From: Scytonematopsis contorta HA4267-MV1
Lineage (GTDB): Bacteria; Cyanobacteriota; Cyanobacteriia; Cyanobacteriales; Nostocaceae
Length of the DNA stretch: 64,000 nucleotides
NCBI GenBank assembly: GCA_019359035.1
Contig: JAHHIC010000070.1
Coordinates: 49,028-113,027 of the forward strand
Reading direction: 5' to 3'
Positions 28,851 through 36,855 of this stretch are shown piece by piece; position 1 is the stretch's first letter, and each line of letters starts with the position of its first letter. A program made the translations under genes and the position numbers. The notes beneath the pieces were generated by a model. It was not told the origin of the DNA, ran no database searches, and was given only the letters and a program-made list of their open reading frames with translations.

Positions 28851-30341
28851 ATGATTCCAAAAATTGAAATAGGAACCCTAATAAACAGTCGTTACCGGAT
28901 TAAAAAACTACTCGGTAAGGGAGAATTTGGAGGAACTTATCTAGCATTAGATAATCAACGTTTTGATGAACCTTGTGTTTTAAAAGAATTTGTAACTATA
29001 AATTCAAAAGAAGAAAATCTCTGTATATCTAAAAAATTATTTGAGCGTAAAGCAAAAGTTTTATATCAAATTCAGCATCCTCAAGTTCCCCAATTTTTAG
29101 CTTGGTTTACGGATGACGAACGAATCTTTATGATTCAGCAATACATTAATGGTAAAACTTACTCAGAAATTTTATCTGACCACATTGCTTCTAAGGGACA
29201 GCCATTTTCCGAAACAGAAGTAAAAACATGGCTGATGGATACATTGCCAGTTTTAGAGTATCTCCATGAGCACAAAGTAATTCACAGAGATATTTCACTC
29301 GATAATATCATTCTACCTTATGAACAGTCTAAACCTGTGCTGATTAATTTTGGGGCAGTTAAAGAGAATTTTGCCCAGATTATGTCTTCCGATTCTTTAA
29401 ATAGTTTTAACTCAATTCGTTACTCGGTAAATGGAAGACTTGGTTACTCTCCACCCGAACTATTACGCTTAGGACTTTCTTATCCCTCCAGTGATTTTTA
29501 TACACTTGGTGTTTGTGCAGTAATTCTTTTAACTGGAAAAATGCCACACCTTCTATTAGATGAATTGCTAAATTGGCAATGGCGTTCTCAAGTGAATATC
29601 TGTGATAATTTTGCAAAAATTCTGCACAAGATGCTTGCACAAGAACCATCTTTACGCTTTCATTCTGCTCAAGAAATTATTTTTGCATTGAATAATATAC
29701 ATAATAATTCATTTGTTTTACCTGCATTTAAATTTTCAATTAAATCCCCAATAGAAGCAATTAAAAATCATTATAACGAAAAGGAAAATCAGAAAGCTTT
29801 AGAAGAACTATTGATTTTAAAAAAATTAGAGAAAGAAATTAGACAATTTGATGATACAGATGAGAGTAATTCTCCATCTCAATCTATCTACCTTAATCTT
29901 GATTTGTCAGAGTATATAAAGCAGAAATCTGAGAATTCTATCGATAATGATACAGGTAGTTTAATTAACATTCCAGCTATCAAATCTAAAATTAATAATT
30001 TTTTCACTAAAAGAACTGATAAAAATACAGAAAAAATTAATCCATACAAAAGCAAAAACAGCAACAATATTTCTATTTCAAACATTAATGCAGATGATTT
30101 TTTGGAAAGTACGTATACAAATAATTTACAGCTTTTAGAGATTATTATACAAGAATTTAGTAACTTTGTTGGGCCAATTTCCAAAGTTATTATTAATGAA
30201 AATTTAGCATTTTTACCAGGTTATTCGCTTAAGCAATTTATAGAAATATTAGCAGCAGAAATTCCCGACAAACTAACTGCGGAAACTTTCACCAAGCACA
30301 TATATAATATGTTCAAAATAAAATTGTCGCTTCAAGAGTAA
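28851..30341 (+). CDS. Ser/Thr kinase-like protein with DFG to NFG change
   Basis: This 496-residue cyanobacterial Hanks-type kinase-like protein has a Gly-rich loop (GKGEFGGTY), the VLKEF lysine near residue 43 and the catalytic loop HRDISLDN near 147. The metal-binding DFG is NFG (LINFGAVKE), whereas cyanobacterial homologues usually read IDFGAVK. One base change (GAT to AAT) would explain it. Catalysis may be lost or weak, or it may act as a pseudokinase scaffold. A low-complexity linker (about 290-410) leads to a C-terminal domain with FVGPISKVIINENLAFLPGY, resembling a VGPI-type domain found at the ends of other cyanobacterial kinases. It begins 64 bp after the devA-like gene, so co-transcription is possible. 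Confidence 0.85.
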   Translation: MIPKIEIGTLINSRYRIKKLLGKGEFGGTYLALDNQRFDEPCVLKEFVTINSKEENLCISKKLFERKAKVLYQIQHPQVPQFLAWFTDDERIFMIQQYINGKTYSEILSDHIASKGQPFSETEVKTWLMDTLPVLEYLHEHKVIHRDISLDNIILPYEQSKPVLINFGAVKENFAQIMSSDSLNSFNSIRYSVNGRLGYSPPELLRLGLSYPSSDFYTLGVCAVILLTGKMPHLLLDELLNWQWRSQVNICDNFAKILHKMLAQEPSLRFHSAQEIIFALNNIHNNSFVLPAFKFSIKSPIEAIKNHYNEKENQKALEELLILKKLEKEIRQFDDTDESNSPSQSIYLNLDLSEYIKQKSENSIDNDTGSLINIPAIKSKINNFFTKRTDKNTEKINPYKSKNSNNISISNINADDFLESTYTNNLQLLEIIIQEFSNFVGPISKVIINENLAFLPGYSLKQFIEILAAEIPDKLTAETFTKHIYNMFKIKLSLQE

Positions 30342-31204
30342 AGTTTCGGCTTTGCATTTGTACTAATTCATTTGGAATGTGGATTAAATAACTTGCAAGT
30401 CTGAGTGCATTTGAGGTTTTACAGTCAGGGTAAGCGTATTTCAAACCCTATTGACAACAAGGTTTTTCAACCTCATTATTATGAGATAAACAAGCAGATA
30501 AAATCGTCAACATATAATTAGTAAACCAAAAAGTTTTTCCTCAGCTCAAACATCAATAATTGGTTAAGTATAGTCAAGTGTCATATTATACGTAACTAAT
30601 TAATTAATTAATAATTCTTATGAGTCTTAGAGACGTACCAAAAAATGAAATCATAGAAATAATGTATGCCTTTTTGGCTAAAAAAAAGTGACTTTTTCAT
30701 CAGGACAGTTAGCTCTCACAGACTCAGAGACGCTGGACGAAGTTCTGGAGTGAATGGTTACGAAAATTTCTCCATCGAAACTCAAGGGGCTTACGACCAA
30801 CAAAGTTTATTTGAGATTTTTTGAGCGTAAATATCAAGTTGTTCAAGGTATTTATCTTCCAGCAGACTAATACCAAGAATTTAGAATTCACCTATGCATA
30901 AGTAATCCTGATATATATTATCCCCACTGGTGAAGAACTTGGTATTAAAAAGTATAGCAAGCTACAAAATTTTCGATAATTGCCCTTTTGGAAAAAACTT
31001 TTTGGTTTACTGAAAGTTTCTCCCTCAACTTGAGTAACCCAAGCAACGTGATTATAGGTAAAGCTCAAGCAGTTGCTACCATTCAAGACGACGACGCTCC
31101 ACCAACCTTGACAATTAACGATAGAACTATTACTGAAGGAGATAACGGTACACAAAGTGTGGGTACGATATTAAAGCTAATTAAGATAGTTAGCGTCCAC
31201 CTGC
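30342..31204. other. Gene-poor stretch with degenerate fragments
   Basis: About 860 bp without a convincing intact gene. A 23-codon frame starts at ATG 30620 and a 38-codon frame ends at 30870, but neither is recognisable. A Calx-beta fragment lies at 30988-31170. The rest is AT-rich sequence with short TTAATTAAT repeats near 30600. It looks like a decayed region. Confidence 0.5.
30988..31170 (+). pseudogene. Calx-beta domain fragment
   Basis: The frame encodes FSLNLSNPSNVIIGKAQAVA, then TIQDDD, then PTLTINDRTITEGDNGT. This is the end of one Calx-beta repeat and the start of another, as in large cyanobacterial surface or calcium-binding proteins. No signal peptide, upstream repeats or downstream continuation is present, so it is a relic. 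Confidence 0.6.
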
Positions 31205-32251
31205 TTAATTACTAAGCACGGTTAGTAAAGATTCTGCTTGGGAACGTAGCACTTGATTTACCCATAATAATTCTTCCGGGTGTCGTATCGCAGCATCAGC
31301 CAACAGTTGAGGTAAATTAAAAAACCAGTCCCTATGGTCTTTTCCCAAATAACCAATCACAATGATTAAAGCCATTCCATTTCTTCTGGTAATGGAAGCA
31401 AGGGTTAACCACTGACAATCGGCAGGTTGGTTATTACAAAAATCAACTATGTCTCGCACCAATTGTTCTGTTTCTTTAACTTGTTTTCGCGTCAGGTAAG
31501 TAATACTTTCTACCACACAAAATAATTTATTGCTCAAGGATGATATTACATCCTCTACTGTTAATGACTTACACTCATTTTTGGGTTGTTCAACCAAGGT
31601 AATAATATCAACACTGCCAGTACTTATTGATTGTTCATTCTTGTTAACGGGTGGCTCTTCTATAAGGGCTTCTAATTCCTCGCTGTTAGATATCCAAGTT
31701 AATCGTCCGATTTTGAGTGCTTGTCTTAAACACAAACCTTCCGTGACTATTTTTTGTGCTGTTAACCCTTCTTGTTCCATCATCTCTTGGAGGATTACTC
31801 CTGTGTCTTCATCATGGATGGGTGGAATTTGCACATATCTACCACCATTAGGTAATGAACGCCAAATGGTCGGTTTTTCTTCCATATTTATTCTGGGTTT
31901 GCGTTGCTCTTTCATTAAGGCTTTTACCTTGGATTGGGTGATTGTTCCCAAATCCTTCATCTGCTCGATAACAGGAGCGTATTTTTTATGATTTTTTGCT
32001 AGCAAAAATAGAGTATCTGGCTCAATTGCAGCTAAATCAGTGGGTGAAAACCAGCAAAAGACGGTAGCCAATTTGACATATTTTTTTTCTTCACCCGACC
32101 AATCGTACTCTTGTATTAATTGCTTGTATTCCTTTCTGGAGAGCTTTTGTTTATGATAGTATAATTCACTTGCAAACTCTAAAATATTTTGTGTAGTGCT
32201 ATTTAATGGTGCTGTTGGAGAAGCTTTTGCTGTTAGGGTTGTGGTAAGCAT
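31205..32251 (-). CDS. Uncharacterised cyanobacterial protein, 348 residues
   Basis: I do not recognise a domain. The protein is soluble, rich in Lys, Glu and Leu, and has a central segment (IHDEDTGVILQEMMEQEGLT) and a C-terminal conserved-looking block (ASITRRNGMALIIVIGYLGKDHRDWFFNLPQ cut across residues 285-315). It has no signal peptide or TM segment. Codon use is like the neighbours. It lies alone on the minus strand near small plasmid-like genes, so it might be part of an accessory element. Confidence 0.7.
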   Translation of the reverse strand: MLTTTLTAKASPTAPLNSTTQNILEFASELYYHKQKLSRKEYKQLIQEYDWSGEEKKYVKLATVFCWFSPTDLAAIEPDTLFLLAKNHKKYAPVIEQMKDLGTITQSKVKALMKEQRKPRINMEEKPTIWRSLPNGGRYVQIPPIHDEDTGVILQEMMEQEGLTAQKIVTEGLCLRQALKIGRLTWISNSEELEALIEEPPVNKNEQSISTGSVDIITLVEQPKNECKSLTVEDVISSLSNKLFCVVESITYLTRKQVKETEQLVRDIVDFCNNQPADCQWLTLASITRRNGMALIIVIGYLGKDHRDWFFNLPQLLADAAIRHPEELLWVNQVLRSQAESLLTVLSN

Positions 32252-32471
32252 GTAGATATCCCTGTACTGATTAAGATGGTGTTGAGGGAAGACGTACTTA
32301 AGCGCACGCCTTATATGATGGAAAAATTAGGATTAAGAGACTGGTAACTTGCTCATAGCGACTATGAAAGACTGAGCCTCGTTTGAGCTACTACAGCAAG
32401 TTGTATTGCTCGAACCCCAAAGTTGAGCAATCCATAGGTCATCTGAATTGTGATAAAAAATACTTAGTAAA

Positions 32472-32627
32472 TTAATTCCAAACCACACGCGATACGTCAG
32501 CCGACAGTCTGCTTCTCTTACTGTGTCTAATTCTAGCTCGTTTCGCTATTTCCTGTGATTGTTGCCACAAGTACTCATCGAGTTCGAGTTGCGCGATTTG
32601 TCGTGTATCCGCTACTATTAAATTCAT
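32472..32627 (-). CDS. Small basic protein, 51 residues
   Basis: The start at 32627 is chosen because a strong GGAGG lies seven bases before that ATG. A longer in-frame start at 32705 has no such site. The protein (MNLIVADTRQIAQLELDEYL...) is helical and ends in a basic segment (AKRARIRHSKRSRL). I do not recognise it. It is divergent from the coiled-coil gene at 32871 and separated from it by a palindrome, so both may share regulation. Confidence 0.5.
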   Translation of the reverse strand: MNLIVADTRQIAQLELDEYLWQQSQEIAKRARIRHSKRSRLSADVSRVVWN

Positions 32628-32723
32628 AACTGACCTCCATTTATGGGTTTTAACAAGGGCGATGTGGAGGCCGCCACTACGTGTACGCACGAAGATTGGC
32701 GTCATGGGCGGTCGCTTTTTGAT

Positions 32724-32746
32724 TGAATAGGTTTTTCACCTATTCA
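32724..32746. other. Perfect 9-bp stem hairpin
   Basis: TGAATAGGT, a five-base TTTTC loop, then ACCTATTCA. It lies upstream of the 51-residue gene within the divergent intergenic region. It could be a transcript leader structure. Confidence 0.4.
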
Positions 32747-32764
32747 TCTCTATACTATAGTAAT

Positions 32765-32778
32765 AGTATCATGATACT
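32765..32778. promoter_or_regulatory. Perfect palindrome AGTATCATGATACT, possible operator
   Basis: This 14-bp perfect palindrome lies between divergent genes (start 32627 minus, start 32871 plus). TATACTATAG just to its left could be part of a promoter. The + strand gene encodes a small protein that may be a ribbon-helix-helix regulator, so autoregulation is plausible but unproven. Confidence 0.4.
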
Positions 32779-32870
32779 TTCGGCAATAGCATCACTACGC
32801 TTGTCATGATTCTTATAGATTGCTAGTTTGTGTTTAGTTGTATTTTTATCCGAGTACTGTGAGAACGCAT

Positions 32871-33113
32871 ATGGCAAAAACGAAAAAAGCGTTTATCCAA
32901 TTTTTGATAGACCCTAAGAAGAAAGAAGAGTTAATGTCGAAAGCTCAGGCAGAGGGAAAGACGGTAACCGATGTATTGCTAAGCTTTGTTGAAAAATATT
33001 TAACTCAAGAGTCGGTAGGCAATGTTGATATTCTTGAGCTACAACGTCGTATTGAGGTTTTGGAGCGCGAGTCTCAAGATAGAAAAAAGATACTGGGGGA
33101 GTTGTGCGCTTGA
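32871..33113 (+). CDS. Small coiled-coil protein, possible -1 frameshift extension to 33190
   Basis: The frame from ATG 32871 gives about 80 residues: AKTKKAFIQFLIDPKKKEEL, then AEGKTVTDVLLSFVEKYL, then a coiled coil (LQRRIEVLERESQDRKKI). The N-terminal part looks like a short ribbon-helix-helix-type DNA-binding or plasmid-partition protein. Zero frame stops at 33111-33113. A classical slippery heptamer A AAA AAG sits in frame at 33083-33089. Shifting -1 gives VRLRQENERLKKLHSQMLRL and runs to a TAA at 33188, extending the coiled coil and ending inside a terminator hairpin. Either programmed frameshifting or a one-base deletion explains this. Confidence 0.6.
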   Translation: MAKTKKAFIQFLIDPKKKEELMSKAQAEGKTVTDVLLSFVEKYLTQESVGNVDILELQRRIEVLERESQDRKKILGELCA

Positions 33114-33173
33114 GGCAAGAAAATGAACGCCTCAAAAAGTTACACTCTCAGATGCTGCGTTTGCTTAAGGAAA

Positions 33174-33207
33174 AGCCCGCCCCACAGTAAAGGCGGGCTA
33201 ACTTTTT
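33174..33207 (+). terminator. Rho-independent terminator
   Basis: AGCCCGCC (33174-33181) pairs perfectly with GGCGGGCT (33192-33199), followed by AACTTTTT. It contains the -1 frame stop codon of the coiled-coil gene, supporting that frame as the true gene end. Confidence 0.75.
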
Positions 33208-33988
33208 CTGTATCCTAAGTAATAGAGGTCAAATCACTACTACTTCACTATAGTATAATGAAAGCTTAATTATAGTTAGGCTTAGGATTTAATGGTTTGA
33301 TAGCGTAATATTTGAATAAAGGGGTGGAAAATTTTCCACCCCTTGAGCTACTGATATTTTTTAAAGTGACAATCGCTACAAAATAATAAATAAACGAAGA
33401 ATAAAGATGACGAGCTTTCTTTTTTTAGCTTTGGTATTCAGGTTTTTGATGATAAAAGTGTGAGTCAAAATCGATACTAAGGCTTGATTTACTAATTTCA
33501 GCATTGTTTATGCTGTGAGAATTTTATTCTTAGAAGTGATACCATCAATAATTGAGTAAAGCTACAAGTTCTTATCTCTGGATTGGTGTGAGATATGGAG
33601 TTTTGACACAAAAAAACGAAAAATCAATGGGAATGAGAGAAATAAATACTAATACTACATATCACATCGTTCCGGTTTGATTTACGGTAGTGATTTTACG
33701 TAGAAAATACGATGATTGTCACAATAGGGGCTGACAATCAAAAAATGTACTTAGATAAAGTATTTTATTTTTGTAAGCTATTTTTGTAGGCTCCTATTAC
33801 TCTAAATAAATAAAAATAGTCTTTCTCTACGGTTGAAATTATGTATCATCTTTGACTAAACTCCACAGATGCATACCTCGAATTGGCTGAGAGTTAAGAA
33901 TTAATGACAGCCAATGATAGCCATAGTGGAGAGAACCAACCAAATTAAAAACAAGCAATAAAACAAGTACTAAAACAAGTAGTAAACA
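33208..33988. other. Long AT-rich intergenic region
   Basis: About 780 bp without a convincing gene. It holds the 26-bp palindrome at 33319-33344. Close to the next start codon are tandem AAAACAAGTA-like repeats (about 33948-33985). It probably contains the promoter of the downstream four-gene operon, but I cannot place it. Confidence 0.5.
33319..33344. repeat. 26-bp perfect palindrome, copy 1
   Basis: The palindrome has core GTGGAAAATTTTCCAC flanked by AAGG and its complement. A sister 26-bp palindrome with the same core lies at 40319-40344. The two bracket the operon at 33989-40006. Confidence 0.7.
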
Positions 33989-35425
33989 ATGAGTAAGCGA
34001 GAGTATTGGGATTTGGTAACGTTAGACAATGCTGGAAAGCGTCAGGTGAGAACAATAAGTATGGCAAAGACCTTCTTTGCTGAGAACTTTACTAACTCCG
34101 AAAATCTAAATGAAGTATCTGATACATTAATTCAAAAAAGATTACTGTTGTTATTCCAAAATACTTCAGGTCAAGATGCTTTATTAGCCAAACGTTGTCT
34201 TCTGTGCTTTATTTCTTGGCAAATTGAGAAAGTTTGCTTACAGTTGGTACAAGATTTTGGTCATTTTCACGGATTTACTTGTGGTGATTTATTACCTTAT
34301 GTTTTAGATGATGATGGCAATTTGAAACCATCAACCAATTACCAATGTTTAGCTATGGAGATATTAGAAACTTTTGATTCGCAAAAAAGTAGTCTTGCCA
34401 CTTGGGCAAATTTAAAGGTAAAAAGGCATAGTGGTCTTAATCAACGTCTTCTGGAATTTGGATTGTATATTTTGAGTGATTGGGCAATATTAAATGATAC
34501 GAAAATTAATCAGTTAAAAAATATTTTAGGCAATTTTTATTCATTTGCACAAATGGAAATTGAACAATCACAAATATTACTAGAAGCATATCACAATATT
34601 TATCGCGCTCAGCGTTTGCGTGAACGTGGAAATAATAAATCTAAAAAATGTAATCCCCCGACAAAGGAGCAATTACAAGAAATCACTGAGGTTCTAAAAT
34701 CGAAAGGGATATACAATTTATCTACGCAGACTGTTATGGAAAAATTACAAAGTCTCGCTACTAATTTACGACAATACCGAATTCATGCAAGAGGGGGTAT
34801 ATATCCGACAGGTTCTCTGGATGGAAATTTGTATGAAAACGCTACTTTGCGTGAAGGTATTCCTTCTCCTGATTCTAACAATTTAATGAAAGATGTTGAC
34901 GAAACAGAAGATTTTTTAAAATCTTATCGTTCACAATTATTGATTTGTTTAGATGAAGCTTTAAAAACGGTTATTGAATCGCGATTTCAATATTTACAAA
35001 GTAAAAAACCTGATAAATCAAATGATTTTCTGACAGCACTTCAGCTATTTCACTGTCAAAAATTATCAATGAGCGAAATTGCTATTAGATTAGATTTAAA
35101 GGGACAATATGTAGTTACACGTTTGTTGAAGCTGAAGGACTTTCGTGCTGATGTACGACGGGAAATTTTAGTAAAATTAAAAAATCACGTTCTTGAACTC
35201 GCAAAACTTTATTCCAACCAAAATAATTTAGCTAATTTAGAAACAAAAATTAATGATTTACTTGATGAACAAATTGCTAATTTAATATCCCAAGCTGAGA
35301 CAGAGGCTGTAAGAATGCAAACCCATGTGACATCAAGTACTTTTTATAGAATACTTTGTCAACAGTTAGATGAAAAAATAACCTCCTGTAAATCTTTTAA
35401 TTCAGGGGTGGAACCTCTTAAATAA
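33989..35425 (+). CDS. Cyanobacterial sigma-like / uncharacterised protein
   Basis: This 478-residue soluble protein is of a type found upstream of DUF1822 and CHASE2 genes in cyanobacteria. The C-terminal part (about 345-395: FHCQKLSMSEIAIRLDLKGQ followed by YVVTRLLKLKDFRADVR) resembles a sigma-70 region 4-like helix-turn-helix. The middle (about 95-200) has helical segments (CLAMEILETFDSQKSSLATWA) seen in these proteins. It may regulate the operon or its partners, but no -10 or -35 binding region is clear. A sigma factor in the strict sense is not established. Confidence 0.75.
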   Translation: MSKREYWDLVTLDNAGKRQVRTISMAKTFFAENFTNSENLNEVSDTLIQKRLLLLFQNTSGQDALLAKRCLLCFISWQIEKVCLQLVQDFGHFHGFTCGDLLPYVLDDDGNLKPSTNYQCLAMEILETFDSQKSSLATWANLKVKRHSGLNQRLLEFGLYILSDWAILNDTKINQLKNILGNFYSFAQMEIEQSQILLEAYHNIYRAQRLRERGNNKSKKCNPPTKEQLQEITEVLKSKGIYNLSTQTVMEKLQSLATNLRQYRIHARGGIYPTGSLDGNLYENATLREGIPSPDSNNLMKDVDETEDFLKSYRSQLLICLDEALKTVIESRFQYLQSKKPDKSNDFLTALQLFHCQKLSMSEIAIRLDLKGQYVVTRLLKLKDFRADVRREILVKLKNHVLELAKLYSNQNNLANLETKINDLLDEQIANLISQAETEAVRMQTHVTSSTFYRILCQQLDEKITSCKSFNSGVEPLK

Positions 35426-35445
35426 ATAACTAGGGAAATAAAATC

Positions 35446-36804
35446 ATGAACATGCAATCAATGCCAATCGAATTTGAATTTTTACCAATAGAATCTATTA
35501 ATTTAGAGCAGTTAGAAATTAATCAAGCAATAGAACTGAGCGATAAAATACCGGATGGTTCGCGTCAATGGGAAACTTATCTAAATGCTTTGGGGTTATT
35601 TACTTTCAAGAAATGGTTAGAGGAACATGATAAGAACTTAAAGCTGAATTGGGAGAAGTCTACAATTGCAAAACCATCTTTAGCAAATTTAATTCCAAAT
35701 GTGGCTAATTTGCAGGTTGGTAATTTTAAGCTTTGCTTATTAACAATCGGTAGTTCATTTGAAGAAAAAGTTCCTTTATCAAGAGTAGTCGTAGAGTCAC
35801 CTGAGTTTGTTCCCCACTTTTATGTATTAGTAGAAGTTTTGGAAGAACAAGAATGTGGTGTAGTTCGAGGTGTTATTTCTTATCCACAGTTGATGGAAAA
35901 TATAGAAACTTTGCGAACACACTCCATAGAATCAAGCTGGACATACGAAATACCTTTAACTTGGTTTAAAGATAATCCAAATTTTTTACTCTTGTGTTTG
36001 CGAACTTTGGATTATGAAGCTATTTGTTTACCAAGTTTAGCAAGTAATATAGTGACTACTCATAAGGAGCAATTGACAAGTATTAAAAGTGAGTTATCAA
36101 AATTATTACCTCAATTACAATCTCCAGAAAAAGAACTTTCACAAGTTTTAAGTTGGGAGCAAGGGGGTGTGATTTTAAGCTATCCGGAATTGGTTGAATG
36201 GATTTATAAACTGCAAACTAATAATCTTGAGACACAAAGTTTTTCGTCTCTAGAAAAATACTTGTCTGATTTAATTAAATTAATTACACAACCTGCTATA
36301 AATATTGGAAGGTGGTTGTGGGATGAATTGGATGAAGTAGGAAAAGAATTATCTTGGAGTTTGTTACCAAAGTTTGCATCCGTTAGGGAATTACGAAGTC
36401 CAGAGGAAGAATTTGATGCAATTAAATCACAACTAGAAGCACAAGGATTAGAAGTACCTTTGATGTCACGGGGTGGATATATTAATTTTGCGCTAGCTGG
36501 TGTTTCTCTCAGATTATATGCTACTGCATGGAATTCATCGAGTGAGGATTATCCTGATTCATGGAGTTTGCTATTAATTGTAGGTGCTCCTTTACTAAAT
36601 ACTCTACCTGACAATTTTAAATTTAGAGTCAGCGATACCAATTGTATTTTAGTCGAGCAATCTGTGAATCCACAAGAAATGCAACCATATTTATATACTC
36701 TTGTATCTGGTAATTGGGACGAAAAATTTATCGTTAGTGCTAGTTTAGGAGATACTATAGATATGAATTTACCACCCTTCGAGTTTGACATTACTAAGAT
36801 TTAA
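35446..36804 (+). CDS. DUF1822 family protein
   Basis: This 452-residue protein matches the cyanobacterial DUF1822 family by architecture: IELSDKIPDGSRQWETYLNA near residue 30, a segment KPSLANLIPNVANLQVGNFKLCL, and VVRGVISYPQLMENI in the middle. The function is unknown. It begins 20 bp after the sigma-like gene and is followed by a CHAT-CHASE2 gene, the usual neighbourhood. There is no signal peptide or TM segment. Confidence 0.85.
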   Translation: MNMQSMPIEFEFLPIESINLEQLEINQAIELSDKIPDGSRQWETYLNALGLFTFKKWLEEHDKNLKLNWEKSTIAKPSLANLIPNVANLQVGNFKLCLLTIGSSFEEKVPLSRVVVESPEFVPHFYVLVEVLEEQECGVVRGVISYPQLMENIETLRTHSIESSWTYEIPLTWFKDNPNFLLLCLRTLDYEAICLPSLASNIVTTHKEQLTSIKSELSKLLPQLQSPEKELSQVLSWEQGGVILSYPELVEWIYKLQTNNLETQSFSSLEKYLSDLIKLITQPAINIGRWLWDELDEVGKELSWSLLPKFASVRELRSPEEEFDAIKSQLEAQGLEVPLMSRGGYINFALAGVSLRLYATAWNSSSEDYPDSWSLLLIVGAPLLNTLPDNFKFRVSDTNCILVEQSVNPQEMQPYLYTLVSGNWDEKFIVSASLGDTIDMNLPPFEFDITKI

Positions 36805-36855
36805 TTAATCAGATTTATGTTAGTTGGAAGACAATGTTAGTTGGGAGACAAAATT

